Shown one piece after another: positions 30,560 to 40,819 of a stretch of DNA of 64,000 nucleotides. A program made the translations under genes and the position numbers. Source of the stretch: Diplonema papillatum (lineage: Eukaryota > Euglenozoa > Diplonemea > Diplonemida > Diplonemidae); assembly GCA_030068145.1 (NCBI GenBank), contig JAPJBO010000256.1, positions 81,001-145,000 on the forward strand. The letters are read 5' to 3'. The notes beneath the pieces were generated by a model. That model was given only the letters and a program-made list of their open reading frames with translations. It did no database searches and was not told where the DNA came from. How positions within the stretch are numbered: position 1 is the stretch's first letter; every line of letters begins with the position of its first letter.

Positions 30560-33175
30560 TCAATGCGCACCTTGGGGGAGCCATCGATGCGGCTTGACGA
30601 GCGACTCCCGCAGCCACTCGGGCGCAGGCTTTTCCGGAGGAACGAGCCCGCCCCGGAAAGGGCGCGGGAGCTCGCACTCGCCGCGCATCAGCTGCAGGAC
30701 CTTCGCCAGCGTCGGGTCGTCCTCCGCGTATTCCTCCACAACGGCAAGCTCGCCCCGGTAAAACGCATCTTTATACCGTGCCGACCAGTTCTTTGCGATG
30801 GACCCGTCAAAGATGGCCCACACACCCTGCACCTGGGTGTAGGTCCGCAGGTTGAGCTCGAATATGACAGCAAAATTGTCGCGGGACACCTCCCATTTGT
30901 CTACAGGCCGCGTGTGCACCGACATGGAAAGATCGGAAGCGGCACTGGACGTCCCAGTGAGAAGGCAGTACGTGGACAATATAGAGGCACCGTATGACAG
31001 AGAACGACTCTGTTCAATAGGCACCCCCATGGCAGTGACAAAGCGGAGTTTGGCGTTCCCAATAGGACCATGAAGGACTCGGCCTGTTGCGATGCCGGTG
31101 GTGATGTACTCACTCCATACGGTTGCTTTCGTGCACTCGTACATGTGCGAGACAAATTTCGCGCTCTGTGCCACGTGCATGAGACAGACTTTGCCCGCAT
31201 TCCAACAAACGTGCATCGAGTTGCTGCAGACAGCAAGCATTAAGCCTTCTGTCCGCTCCAGTCCATCGAGGGTGAAATTGATGAGCTCCGACACTGCATC
31301 GACGGCGTAGGGAACAGACGCCAGACGGTCGAAATTGACATGAACGTGCACAAACGAAGCAGTTGCTAGTGACATCTTGTTACGGATCAACCTGCCGACA
31401 ACTTTTGGAATCTTCTCAAGCGCGGTGAATTCCTGCGTTGGCCATCCTTGCAAACAATTTGAGCGTGAGTCTTTCTGCTGCAGAAGCATTCCGCTTCCAG
31501 TTCTTCGGTCTCGTTCTAGTTTTCGGGCCAACAGCACGTGCTCCACATCACCAACTCGTCCGCTCAATGACGATGGCACACAGCACTGCAATCTGACTGC
31601 GCCGACGCCTTTAAGTTCAATAGCCCCCATATCGATGACGATCGGACTCCGTAGCACGTTGGCCATGTGCAACTCGACCGCGCTAAAAACTTCCTTGGTG
31701 AACGCGATTGCGCCCCCCACGGATGCGCTCTCCACGCGCGCCGCCTTGTTGACGGTGGGTCCCATGTAGTCGGCTCGGCTCGTCGTCGGGTTAAATTCTA
31801 AACGAGCAGGCCCTGTATGCAGTCCGATCCGCACGCGCAATCCCCTCCAGTAAACACGCGAGTCTGCATCCTGCGTAGCCTGACACAACGGGTGCAAGAG
31901 CAAGTCTTCCGGCCAAGGAGCGGAGACGAAGCGTTCCTGGACGCAAAGCGAGAAGTCGAACCCTTCGAGCGCAGTGTCGAACGATACCATGAATGCGTCT
32001 CCGATCGTTTTAACCTCATATCCATTGTTTCGGACGACACAGTCTCGGATGGTTGAATTGTGAAGCGCCATCGCATCACGCATGGCCGCGGTATGCTCCT
32101 CCCAAATGCTGGTCGAAGACTGCACGTCTGTGAACACAATCGTCACGTCACTATCAGCAACGCTACCAGCCCCTGGCGGGGTCTGCCTCGGGGCGCACTG
32201 CAGATCATAGCTGTTGCTGCTCATGTCGGTCTGGAACGAGTCATCGTAGTGGAAGGAGCTGTTGTCGGTGGGGAAATCCGCTGACTTGCCGTTGAAGAGG
32301 GCGTCGGGCAGGTACGGGCGATACAGCCGGAGATTGTTCAGGAGCCCCCGGAGCGCCTCGTGCAGAGAGTCGGCTTCGTTGCCGACCAGCTTCTGCGCGG
32401 TGTCCAGGTCGAAGCGCACAAGCGCAGCGGCGACTTCCTGAGCAAGAGCCGCCCTGGCGTTCGCCTTCTGCTGCTGCGTGAGCATGCCGAGGGCGAACCG
32501 GCGAGTCAGCGCGAAATCCAACAAAAACACAGCCAGACGGATAGACAACACGGCGCCGGTCCATCCCGGTCCGCGGTCGAAGCTGTCGATTTCAACTTCT
32601 GTCCAGCTGTCCGGGAGCAGGCCGTAGGCCCCAATAGAAACGCCTTCTTCCAATGTTTTCACGGTCAGGAAAAGAATCGTCAACGCCACCATGCACTTGA
32701 CAGCGGCATCACTGCACTCTGTCAGCAGCAGACCGTCCATTACGATGATAACGCACGTCCACATTTCGCGGGTACCGTTCGTCGCGATGTCATTTAAAAA
32801 ACACAGGGAGACGGCGAATGTAATGATCAGGACTTCGAGGACCCGCTGAGGAAGCTTTTTGGTCCAGATCATGTACGCGATAAACACCGCCAGCTGCAGG
32901 GTACGGAGCTGTGTGATGACCATCGAAAAGAATAGCGGCGAGCTCAGCATAAAAATGCTCCAACCAAACTGGTTGATGAAGACGAACACCGCCGTCGGAA
33001 ACATCAGCTTCTTTCGGTTCCGGTCTGTCGCCGTGTCTGAGGGGGAGAGCACCAGTCCCATGAACGATTGGAATGCGCGCTGAAGACGGGTTTCCCGCTT
33101 CGGCTGTGGCGCTTCATGCTCAAACGCTTCGGCAGGTGATTCGGACTCGTCGGGCCTACGCAATGCGGGCAACAT
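30560..33175 (-). CDS. Membrane adenylyl cyclase, class III, with second degenerate cyclase domain
   Basis: A frame of 871 residues from the ATG at 33173-33175. Residues about 60-230 hold some six hydrophobic segments. The first class III domain (about 343-535) has FTDVQSSTSIWEEH with metal Asp350, IGDAFM with metal Asp393, purine-binding Lys389 and Asp469 (the adenylate-type pair) and transition-state Asn476/Arg480 in VNKAAR. It should therefore make cAMP from ATP. A second cyclase-like domain (about 605-740; ITTGIATGRVLHGPIGNAKL) has lost the metal Asp residues and the Asn, so it probably serves as a regulatory partner, giving a pseudo-heterodimer within one chain. At 30571 there is an AAG/GTGCGC site like true donors in this window, just before the stop TGA; a short extra 3' exon is possible (acceptor GCGACAG near 30517). 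Confidence 0.88.
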   Translation of the reverse strand: MLPALRRPDESESPAEAFEHEAPQPKRETRLQRAFQSFMGLVLSPSDTATDRNRKKLMFPTAVFVFINQFGWSIFMLSSPLFFSMVITQLRTLQLAVFIAYMIWTKKLPQRVLEVLIITFAVSLCFLNDIATNGTREMWTCVIIVMDGLLLTECSDAAVKCMVALTILFLTVKTLEEGVSIGAYGLLPDSWTEVEIDSFDRGPGWTGAVLSIRLAVFLLDFALTRRFALGMLTQQQKANARAALAQEVAAALVRFDLDTAQKLVGNEADSLHEALRGLLNNLRLYRPYLPDALFNGKSADFPTDNSSFHYDDSFQTDMSSNSYDLQCAPRQTPPGAGSVADSDVTIVFTDVQSSTSIWEEHTAAMRDAMALHNSTIRDCVVRNNGYEVKTIGDAFMVSFDTALEGFDFSLCVQERFVSAPWPEDLLLHPLCQATQDADSRVYWRGLRVRIGLHTGPARLEFNPTTSRADYMGPTVNKAARVESASVGGAIAFTKEVFSAVELHMANVLRSPIVIDMGAIELKGVGAVRLQCCVPSSLSGRVGDVEHVLLARKLERDRRTGSGMLLQQKDSRSNCLQGWPTQEFTALEKIPKVVGRLIRNKMSLATASFVHVHVNFDRLASVPYAVDAVSELINFTLDGLERTEGLMLAVCSNSMHVCWNAGKVCLMHVAQSAKFVSHMYECTKATVWSEYITTGIATGRVLHGPIGNAKLRFVTAMGVPIEQSRSLSYGASILSTYCLLTGTSSAASDLSMSVHTRPVDKWEVSRDNFAVIFELNLRTYTQVQGVWAIFDGSIAKNWSARYKDAFYRGELAVVEEYAEDDPTLAKVLQLMRGECELPRPFRGGLVPPEKPAPEWLRESLVKPHRWLPQGAH

Positions 33176-34166
33176 CTAAACAGTTGATGGTGTCAATCCA
33201 CGAGCTTCACGAAGGCCTTCCTCCAAAGTATCCTGGGAACCCGCTTTTTGCCGCGCACAGCGGTAAAGCTTCAGAGGCAAGCCAAGGCCGCGGACAGGGC
33301 CTTCTGACGTTTTTTTTTTTTTTTTGCCGAACGTCAAATTTTCTCGATTTTCGCACCCGGACGGAGTGCGGCACGATCCGTTGCGATGCCCCCAGACGGA
33401 ACGCTCACACGGGCGTTGTTCGAGTCAAAGCTGTCGTAACCGAAGACAGCAGAAGAGAAGTAGGGTGGCGCTGCGCAACGCGATCCACGCTGTCGAGTGC
33501 CTTGTAACCGAAGACAGCAGAAGGCTGAGCAAGATGGGTAGAGAGGTAGCCCGATATCTCGCGCTTGCCTGCAACAAGTGCTCCAGATATTCTGCGGTTC
33601 TCAACAAGACGTATCTGCCGGTTATCCGCCAGAAGTTTTTCAAACTGTGAAAAGCGCCGCTTTCCTTGGCGGTATGCGGCGGCCGTCCGTGCAACAAAAA
33701 AGAGAGGCAGATCGTCGAGGGCGGACAGCGTCGGTGGAAAGGCAGCTTTTGCCTTTCCTTGTCTGCTCAAACCTTCCACTGAGCGGAGAGGCTTTGCGTA
33801 CGAGTGACACGTATCGAATGCGGCTGCCTGAGGCCCCCTCACGCTCACTCTGTCGGGAAACCCCTGGCTATTCCTGCCGAAAGTGCCAGCTCCCCCTCCC
33901 CTCCCCCAGCATCCACTTCCCGTCTACCTCCCTCTCCTGCTCAGGCTATTTTTAGAGTGCAAGTTCGCTTAGGGATCCGGGGTTTTACAGTCTCCGGGTG
34001 ACCATTGTCGTAAAGGTTCCTTTCAGGTATAGTATGTTGTTAGTGTGCGTATCGTATCTGCTGTAGTGGCAGTACGTGTACTTGTGTGCGTGTACCTTTG
34101 GTTCGACTTATTTTAGCGCCCTTATTTCCTATGTTCCATTTTTGTGTTCTCTGAAGATGCGGATCT

Positions 34167-34420
34167 CGTCATCGAAGCTGATCGCGAGCAAAGATTCATC
34201 GCAAAAGGTCTGCTCCGTGGACCAGCGAAGAAATGTCATCAGCCAGGGGATCGATACCCGTCCTTTCCAATGCAAGCCTGATGGTTGCCACACCCGGTTC
34301 CCTCCAACTTGTAAGGCCCCGCAAACCACGCACATTCTCTTAGCACCCCGAGTCAATTTTTCACGGATCTCTTCATCATAGCTTATCGTGGGCAAAAAAT
34401 CGTCAAAAAAGGTCTGCTAT
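34167..34420. repeat. Direct repeat, about 205-bp spacing
   Basis: TCATCGAAGCTGATCGCGAG...AAAAGGTCTGCT at 34167 reappears in diverged form (TCATCATAGCTTATCGTGGG...AAAAGGTCTGCT) at 34371. This indicates an old tandem duplication next to the 200-bp satellite. Confidence 0.7.
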
Positions 34421-34701
34421 GCAGATCGGCAAAAAAATCCCAGCCAGTCTGAGCTACCAATGGCTGGTGGCTGCCACTGACCGCCCGTGGCTGTCACCTA
34501 CACAGACCAGGGGGGGGGTCGAAAAAGCCAGAAAAAGGCATTTCGTCACGTTTCTTTGCATTCTTTTCGCATTTTTTGGCCCTAACTACAGGTATAGTTC
34601 CAGTTTCGGACACAATCCATTTTTTCACTTTTCGAGCTACCACGAGCTACCCGGTAGCTCTAGTAGCTCAGCTGCCGGTAGCTGGTAGCCAGCCCCCACA
34701 C

Positions 34702-35505
34702 TGCCTGTGGTTGGTCGGTACCTACCTTGGCTGCTACGTTCTTAGCCTGGACCTTCTCATTACGGCAGCATTTATACTGTGCGACCACATAGGTACTTTC
34801 TTTTGGCATTGCTAAGGCCGATGCGCTGCGGACTGGCAGTTGCCGCAGCGGCGAGCGGGACGCTATTTTGTTTGGTTCGCGGCTGGCTTGAATCTAGCTA
34901 CCACTGCGACTTCTTTGGTGCCTGTGGTTGGTCGGTACCTCTCAGCCTGGACCTTCTCATATCGACGGCATTTATGCTGTGCGACCACGTAGGTACTTTC
35001 TTTTGGTATTGCTAAGGCCGATGCGCTGCGGACTGGCAGTTGCTGCAGCGGCGAGCGGGACGCTATTTTGTTTGGTTCGCGGCTGGCTTGAATCTAGCTA
35101 CCACTGCGACTTCTTTGGTGCCTGTGGTTGGTCGGTACCTCTCAGCCTGGACCTTCTCATATCGACGGCATTTATGCTGTGCGACCACGTAGGTACTTTC
35201 TTTTGGTATTGCTAAGGCCGATGCGCTGCGGACTGGCAGTTGCTGCAGCGGCGAGCGGGACGCTATTTTGTTTGGTTCGCGGCTGGCTTGAATCTAGCTA
35301 CCACTGCGACTTCTTTGGTGCCTGTGGTTGGTCGGTACCTCTCAGCCTCGACCTTCTCATTACGACGGCATTTATGCTGTGCGACCACGTAGGTACTTTC
35401 TTTTGGTATTGCTAAGGCCGATGCGCTGTGGACTGGCAGTTGCTGCAGCGGCGAGCGGGACGCTATTTTGTTTGGTTCGCGGCTGGCTTGAATCATCAGC
35501 GACGC
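34702..35505. repeat. 200-bp tandem satellite, about four copies
   Basis: Units starting GCCTGTGGTTGGTCGGTACC repeat with a 200-bp period (phase points 34928, 35128, 35328; a more diverged first copy from about 34702). The inner copies are almost identical, indicating recent expansion or homogenisation. Since 200 is not divisible by three, the open frames across it shift in each unit and are not genes. Confidence 0.95.
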
Positions 35506-36128
35506 ATAGTGTCCCCTGCTTAATTACAGATGCAAGTGGAGTGACACCACGGCGCCGTCCGAATGCTGTCCAATAGCTCTCTCGCCCTTCTTGTTTACAC
35601 TCGGCACCAACCTACTCTCCGCACTGGTCATCGGAACGAGAAGAGTGAGACAAGGCTTATTTTCCTTTTTTGTGACAATATCGCAGCAAGTGGCTGACAC
35701 GCTGGCACACATACCTGGTGCGGTGATGAACGGAGGGCTAGGTTGGGGTGGTAAGAAGCTATGTTGCGTTTTTGTGTTCCGGTTCAATTGTTCAGTTGTT
35801 TGAGATTGCACACGTGGTAGCTGCAGTGTGCGGGAAGCGCCTCCGCAGACATGGCCTTCGTGTGGCGGGCAGAAGTAAAAAAGTGTCTCTTCACCCGCTG
35901 TCTACAGCGGCTACAGTGGCACCGTCCTCATGGTGCTACGGCTGGTTGCCAGCACAACGACAAGGTTGGCTGCCTGCTTTTCGCGTATCTGACCTCACGC
36001 TTCACCAACTGGTTGTCTGCGTCATCTCCACCCGCGCTTGTCTGCGGCTTTTGTTGCGAGACCGTGCATTTAAGTCGAACTTTGAGTGCGTGAGCCCCTC
36101 CGAAGAAAGGTAGTTACATACAGGCTAC

Positions 36129-36838
36129 TTAGCCCGGGTCTCTGGGTCGCGTCCCCCTCCTTCTCTTGGTTGCCTGGTCTTGCGTCTTGCTGGTCCGTCC
36201 GGGCTGGTCGCTTCGCTTGTTGTGAGGGTGAGACCGTGCGGAGGCACGCCAGGCGGCCTCGGGTGTGGTGAGACTCGATCCGCCCGTGATTTTTGGCAGG
36301 TTGGCACACAGGGCAGCAAACTTCAGCTGTGGGGGAGGTGGGGTTCAACCACCGGCGAAGACAACCTCAACTTCACCGGGAACTCGCGACAGCAGACACC
36401 TTTGCCACACAAGGGGGCAGTAGCAAGAGGTGGAATTCACCCCTGCAGCCGACTCGCAAAGACTACCTCTGCACGCTGTCTGACTTCGCTGAAGGACAGC
36501 ATTCCGACCCGCAAGTCAGTACTGTCGTTCGCTTCAGGCTTAGTGTGGACGATGTTCCTTCTAATAATCGGCCGCGACTGCGTCTCGACAGACTGCATGA
36601 GCGGCGCAGACTGCGTAGGCTGCGCAGACTGCGTGCGCTGCGCAGACTGAGTGCGCTGCATCCGGTCAGCTCGAAGTTTGGTCGCCTTCTTCAAGACGGT
36701 CTGCAGGTTGTCTACGAGGCTGCTTTTCGTCACCATCTTGCGCACATCTCTGACAGCCATCTCCCTCTTCTGGTAGCGGCGCTGTGGCGGCGGATCCCTC
36801 TTGTTCTTGTCGCGTTTGTTTCTTGACCAGGGAGCCAT
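36129..36838 (-). CDS. Small basic protein of unknown function, two exons
   Basis: Exons 36467-36838 (124 codons) and 36129-36326 (65 codons plus stop) join in phase 0 into 189 residues. The first 20 residues are very basic (MAPWSRNKRDKNKRDPPPQR), then MAVRDVRKMVTKSSLVDNLQ starts a helical part. Five short TQSA-type repeats follow (RTQSAQRTQSAQPTQSAP), encoded by a GCGCAGACT-like tandem array at about 36600-36660. Exon 2 continues with LKFAALCANLPKITGGSSLT and a basic tail. The composition suggests a nucleic-acid or ribosome-associated protein. The donor GTAGTC departs from the GTNYG rule of the other introns, so the junction is less certain than the acceptor (CCCCCACAG). Confidence 0.6.
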
Positions 36839-38073
36839 CCCCTTTGAGTGAAAGACCCGGGACGCGAAACGGCCGAAAGGAAAAAAGATGCTGGGGAGGT
36901 GTATGATCTGTGCGGTGTGTTGTGTTGAACAAGTGTGCCCAAAGGTAGGTAGCAACGCAGTCGGTGGCTGTTTCGCCGCTAGTTGCCAAAATTCCACACA
37001 CACTCATCCGCAGCGTAAAGTTGCCTTCACAATCTCTGGCTTGCCTGGCTCTCACAGACCGGCTAGCCTGGCTCGGTTGGTGTTCTGGCTCTGGATGGCT
37101 GGCTTGCTGCTTCTGCGACCAGTACTGAAAGACGCCTGCGCGGTTTGAACTGTGTGTGCGCACTACAAATGAAGCTCAACACCCCCTGCTTCGGATTGAC
37201 GCGCCCAAGACGACGACACTTTTGCCATCGGACCGAAACGGCGTGTGAGCTATTTGACACTTGTTTTTTTTTTTCCTTTTTTTGACGCTCGTTTGTGCCG
37301 CAGGCGCTCTGGGCGCAGCAGCGGGTGCGGTGATGAACGGCTGGAGGGGCTAGAGGGGTCTGAGAAGCAAGCGGCCGCGGAGATTCCGTTGGCCGGTCTG
37401 CGCAAAATACCCAGAGAAGCGTTGTCGCAAGCGGTTCCACTATACGGGGGCAGCAGGACACCTTGTCCAGGGGGTAGCGTCACCTCCACGATGCGAGCTG
37501 ATTGCCGGATGGATGCGGGCAACTGCACCTTCGTTCTACCGATACCCTCTGGGTGCTTCCAGGTTACGCGCAATCGGGGGATTGAAACATGGTGATTACT
37601 ATCAAAAGCCCGCCCACGCGGCGTTGACTGCGGCTGGTCTTTGTAAGGGCTGCCTTGATGTTACTTTGATCAAACTCACACTAACCTGAAACCACCATCA
37701 CAGAACACAGTAAGACGCCAACATTGGCCTCCTGCAACTCATGTTCGATCGGACGTCCACCTCTTTGATCGAGTCAGGCATCACATCACCCGTTCACGGG
37801 CGCTGGGGGGTGTACCCGCAGCATGCCGACAGCCGCACAAGACTGTAACGATGGAATGCACAGCCAGTACTGGATACTGGCGCCAATTGGTTGGGGACAC
37901 ACGACTGGCACCGAATAAGGTCTCCCGAAGGAGACGCGGGTCGAGTTGGGAAATGTGAACGATCAACAGACTTTCCTCTACCGAGGCGAACCGCGCAGCA
38001 TTCACGTGTCCGGAGGATGAAACCGCAAAATGCAACATGCTTCCGATATCGACGACGAATTTGGCGTGGGACG
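36839..38073. other. Intergenic, no supported gene
   Basis: About 1.2 kb between the small basic protein gene and the last exon of the TrmJ-like gene, with a T-run near 37263. A minus-strand frame at 37250-37573 shows a plausible beta-rich stretch (WKHPEGIGRTKVQLP) but has no ATG or splice support and was not called. Confidence 0.45.
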
Positions 38074-40819
38074 TTATGCAGGAGCGGGTGAGGTGTCGTC
38101 GTCGTCAGCGTCCATTGGTTCATTGTCATCGTCGTGCAACTGGCCGCCCTTTGCTTGCAGCATCGAGACAACCTGGCGGATGCTATGTATCTCCTCCTCC
38201 GTGCTGCCCGCTCTCTGTTGTGTTGAGTGCAAGGAATGCTTGTTTTTTTTTTTTTTTTTTTCCCGACGACAACTCGTGTCAGACTAGCCTACCCGAAGGC
38301 AGTTGATTTCTTTAGGCAAGGTTTCTCTGCCGGCGGAAGTTGTTTGGGTTAGCGTTTTTTTTTTTTTTGTTTCTGCGCTTTTGTAGCTAATTTCCTTAGC
38401 CCAGGCTGCATCGGGCTGAAGAACGCGGCCACGTGGGGAAAGCCTGAGTTTCTAGAGTGCAAGTTCACGCAAGTTTCTGTTGGTGCACTCTGGCCTATAC
38501 GGTCTCGCTGTGAGAGTCAGGCTCTTCCAAAGCACTTCGCTTGTTTGTCTGTGCCGGTTGCAATTTGCCACTTGTGTTAGAACCCCTGTTTCTTATTTGT
38601 CAGGAATTCTGAACCCCCAAACACGTCTTTGTCGTGTTCACAACCCGTTGTAGGGCAACCCGCGCGAGGTTGTTTGTGCTGAAAAGACTCGGTTGGTCTA
38701 AAGAAAAAAAGCGCACCTGCGCGACGTGAAGGAGTGCTGTGACGTGTTTGTGGCACCGGTACGCGAACTTGTTCCGCCGGCGATTCGCGCCCTGCCAGTC
38801 GGTTTTGCTGCAGGGGTACCCGCTTGTTTCCAGCGCTTCGCGGCAATGCTCCCGGAGGCTGCTAAGAGTCGAATCCGGGGCCACGGCGGCGGGAGCACCT
38901 TCGTTCGCAGGGGGCTGCATGTTGTGCGGAAGGGCTGTCCCATTGCTGGACTCCCACAACCTCGACAGAACAACGGAAACAGCGTGGGACAGATTCAGAG
39001 ACGTGCACAAGGGGCTGGTGGACAACGTGCAAACCCCGGAGCAGAGGAGCGTGTCATTTGAGGAGAGCCCCTTCGCTTCGTTTCCGAACACCAACGCGGC
39101 GCGGTCGTTTTTCGGGAAAAATGCGGGCAGGCTGGTGACGTCGACGTTCTGCTGCCGAAAGCTGGCCCCGACCTTGCCCGTGAAGGCGACCGCCTTTCCG
39201 ACGCCCTCCAGCGCCTCGCTTAGCTCGGATACGACATTGAACGAGTGCAGTAGCGGAAGACCGTCCGGCGTCGCAAGCATCTCCGCGTACCTCCAGAAGG
39301 CAGGGTTCAACAACCGATACTCGTCGTCCTACGAGAGGGTGGTCGTATTTGTGAAAAGGCGGGAACGCGGGGGCACAAAAGGAGAATATGTGCCTACACA
39401 CGAAGATGCCGAAGGGCTCACGTCGTCGTCTGTGTACAAAAAGTGCCAGCCGGTTATTTCGACACCCCCTGTGAAGCCAGGGTGAGGCTGGTGGTGACGC
39501 CAAGCCACTGGGTTGTTGAGGCTGTGACTTCGAAACGGGGTGTGTGCATACGGATAACGCTTCTTTAGCTTTGGTCGAAGCCGAATCTTGGCATCGTTTG
39601 CGCCTTTTGCATTCCCAGTCAACTTGCTTCTGGGAGACGACCCACGTGTCGCTGATGCCAAAGTTGGCGCAGAGCCGCGCAACGGCTCCGATGTTTCGCG
39701 AGTCCTGCGGATCGACTAGGATAACGCGGTAGTTTGCAAGGTTCTGCAGGCACACGATGCCTGCGGCGGCCCGCTTCGCCGCCTCCGCCGCCAACACCGC
39801 CAGCACTTCATCGCGGTGCCCATCCTTCACATGGGCAAAGCTGCACTGCTCCACGGGGTACTTGCAGCGAGCACTGCTCTGCTCTCGCTCTTCCTCCTTC
39901 TCCCCCCGAATAACACTCGGCAAGTCATGCGGGCAAAGGGCAACTCTCCGGCTTCGCGCGGCGCGTGCGCTTGTGCGGGCTCCAAGCGACAGCAGCTGCA
40001 GGGCGAAGGTTTGTTTGGTTCGTGTGTCAACAGTTATCAAAAAGAGCAGTATGTCTTGGCCAACAATGTGGTCAATGTGTTTGTACCGAAAGCAATATGA
40101 GTACGTCTCAAAAATACCTTAGAAATTGTGCCCGTTTCAATTTGCGACAAAGGCGTTGCCACGCGGGTGTCCCTGACCCGTACCGTTCCTATACGAAGTT
40201 TCTGAGCTCGGATTGGCCACTAGATGACTCCCGCGAGGCTTCTATGCCTCCCAAAATTCGATTTTGTGGGGTTTTGTGTCCCCCCAAGCAGGAATTGCGG
40301 CACGTCGGAGAAAGTCTATACTGATGGCAACGCCTGGTCGCAAATTTAAAAGGGCACTAGTTATGAGGTATTTTTGAGTGAGTTTTTGATCTTACTCATA
40401 TGTCCGGCAGGTCAATGTACCTTTCCTACGTGTGCTGGTGTTTGCTCAATTCGAAGCCTTTGGTCTTCACGGAGCGAAAGGTTCGGAGAGCCATGCGGCT
40501 GAAACCCGAGACACAGGCACGGAAGTCAGAAACGACGTGGTGGCTTAGATTGATAGAGCTAGAAAGTGATCAGTGCGGTGCGGCTAAAAGTTCAAGGCGC
40601 GCCAACAACGTGTCCTCGTTGTAGGTCAGGGAGCTAACAACTCGACCAAGCCACAAATCTGCGTAGAGTTTCGTTCCGATTTGCAAAACCAACACCGCCA
40701 ACATTGCCTGCGAAGGGTAAAACATGAAGGGATACCTTGCTCGCTACAGGCACGACCTCGTCGCCGAAGTAGACACGGATAGGTTCATCTGTGACCTCAG
40801 CCGCCTGGTCGCCGGACAT
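38074..40819 (-). CDS. TrmJ-like SPOUT RNA 2'-O-methyltransferase
   Basis: Four exons (40736-40819, 39552-39995, 38717-39328, 38074-38214), all joined in phase 0, give 426 residues. SPOUT (TrmH/TrmJ) enzymes methylate ribose 2'-OH of tRNA or rRNA with S-adenosylmethionine through a trefoil knot. Motif 1 is VDPQDSRNIGAVARLCANFG, motif 2 LVFGNEAKGLS and motif 3 LNLSHAVSVVLSRLW, all intact. The middle LNPAFWRYAEML block is typical of this clade. The last exon, RAGSTEEEIHSIRQVVSMLQ, matches the C-terminal helix of TrmJ (R-A-x3-E-x-E-x3-LR.ILS) and is followed by an acidic tail (DADDDD). The final intron (502 bp, donor GTGCGC) contains a copy of a dispersed repeat and two T-runs, which hid this exon. 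The first exon is short and its link to exon 2 is inferred from phase. Confidence 0.85.

Larger units (their letters stand above)
33176..36128. other. Intergenic with tandem satellites
   Basis: About 3 kb. It holds a T-run (about 33309-33325), a GTAACCGAAGACAGCAGAAG unit repeated at 33436 and 33508, a copy of the GTGCAAGTTCGCTT repeat (33952), a pair of direct repeats 205 bp apart (34167 and 34371) and a 200-bp satellite (34702-35505). Minus-strand frames near 33405-33848 and 34129-34395 are open but lack recognisable domains. Confidence 0.55.

Noticed and set aside
30486-30571. Extra 3' exon for the adenylyl cyclase
   Set aside because: A donor-like AAG/GTGCGC and acceptors exist, but the resulting introns would be only about 40-57 bp and no conserved tail guides the choice; noted in the gene entry instead.
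33405-33848. 147-codon minus-strand frame upstream of the cyclase gene
   Set aside because: Begins with GTG, contains an internal duplicated 20-mer, no family resemblance; possibly real but unsupported.
34928-35415. Overlapping 95-codon frames with hydrophobic character
   Set aside because: Translations of the 200-bp satellite; the frame shifts with every unit.
38577-38680. Alternative last exon of the TrmJ-like gene starting at the TTTTCAG acceptor
   Set aside because: It is in phase, but the sequence belongs to a dispersed repeat; the exon at 38074-38214 carries the family's C-terminal helix.
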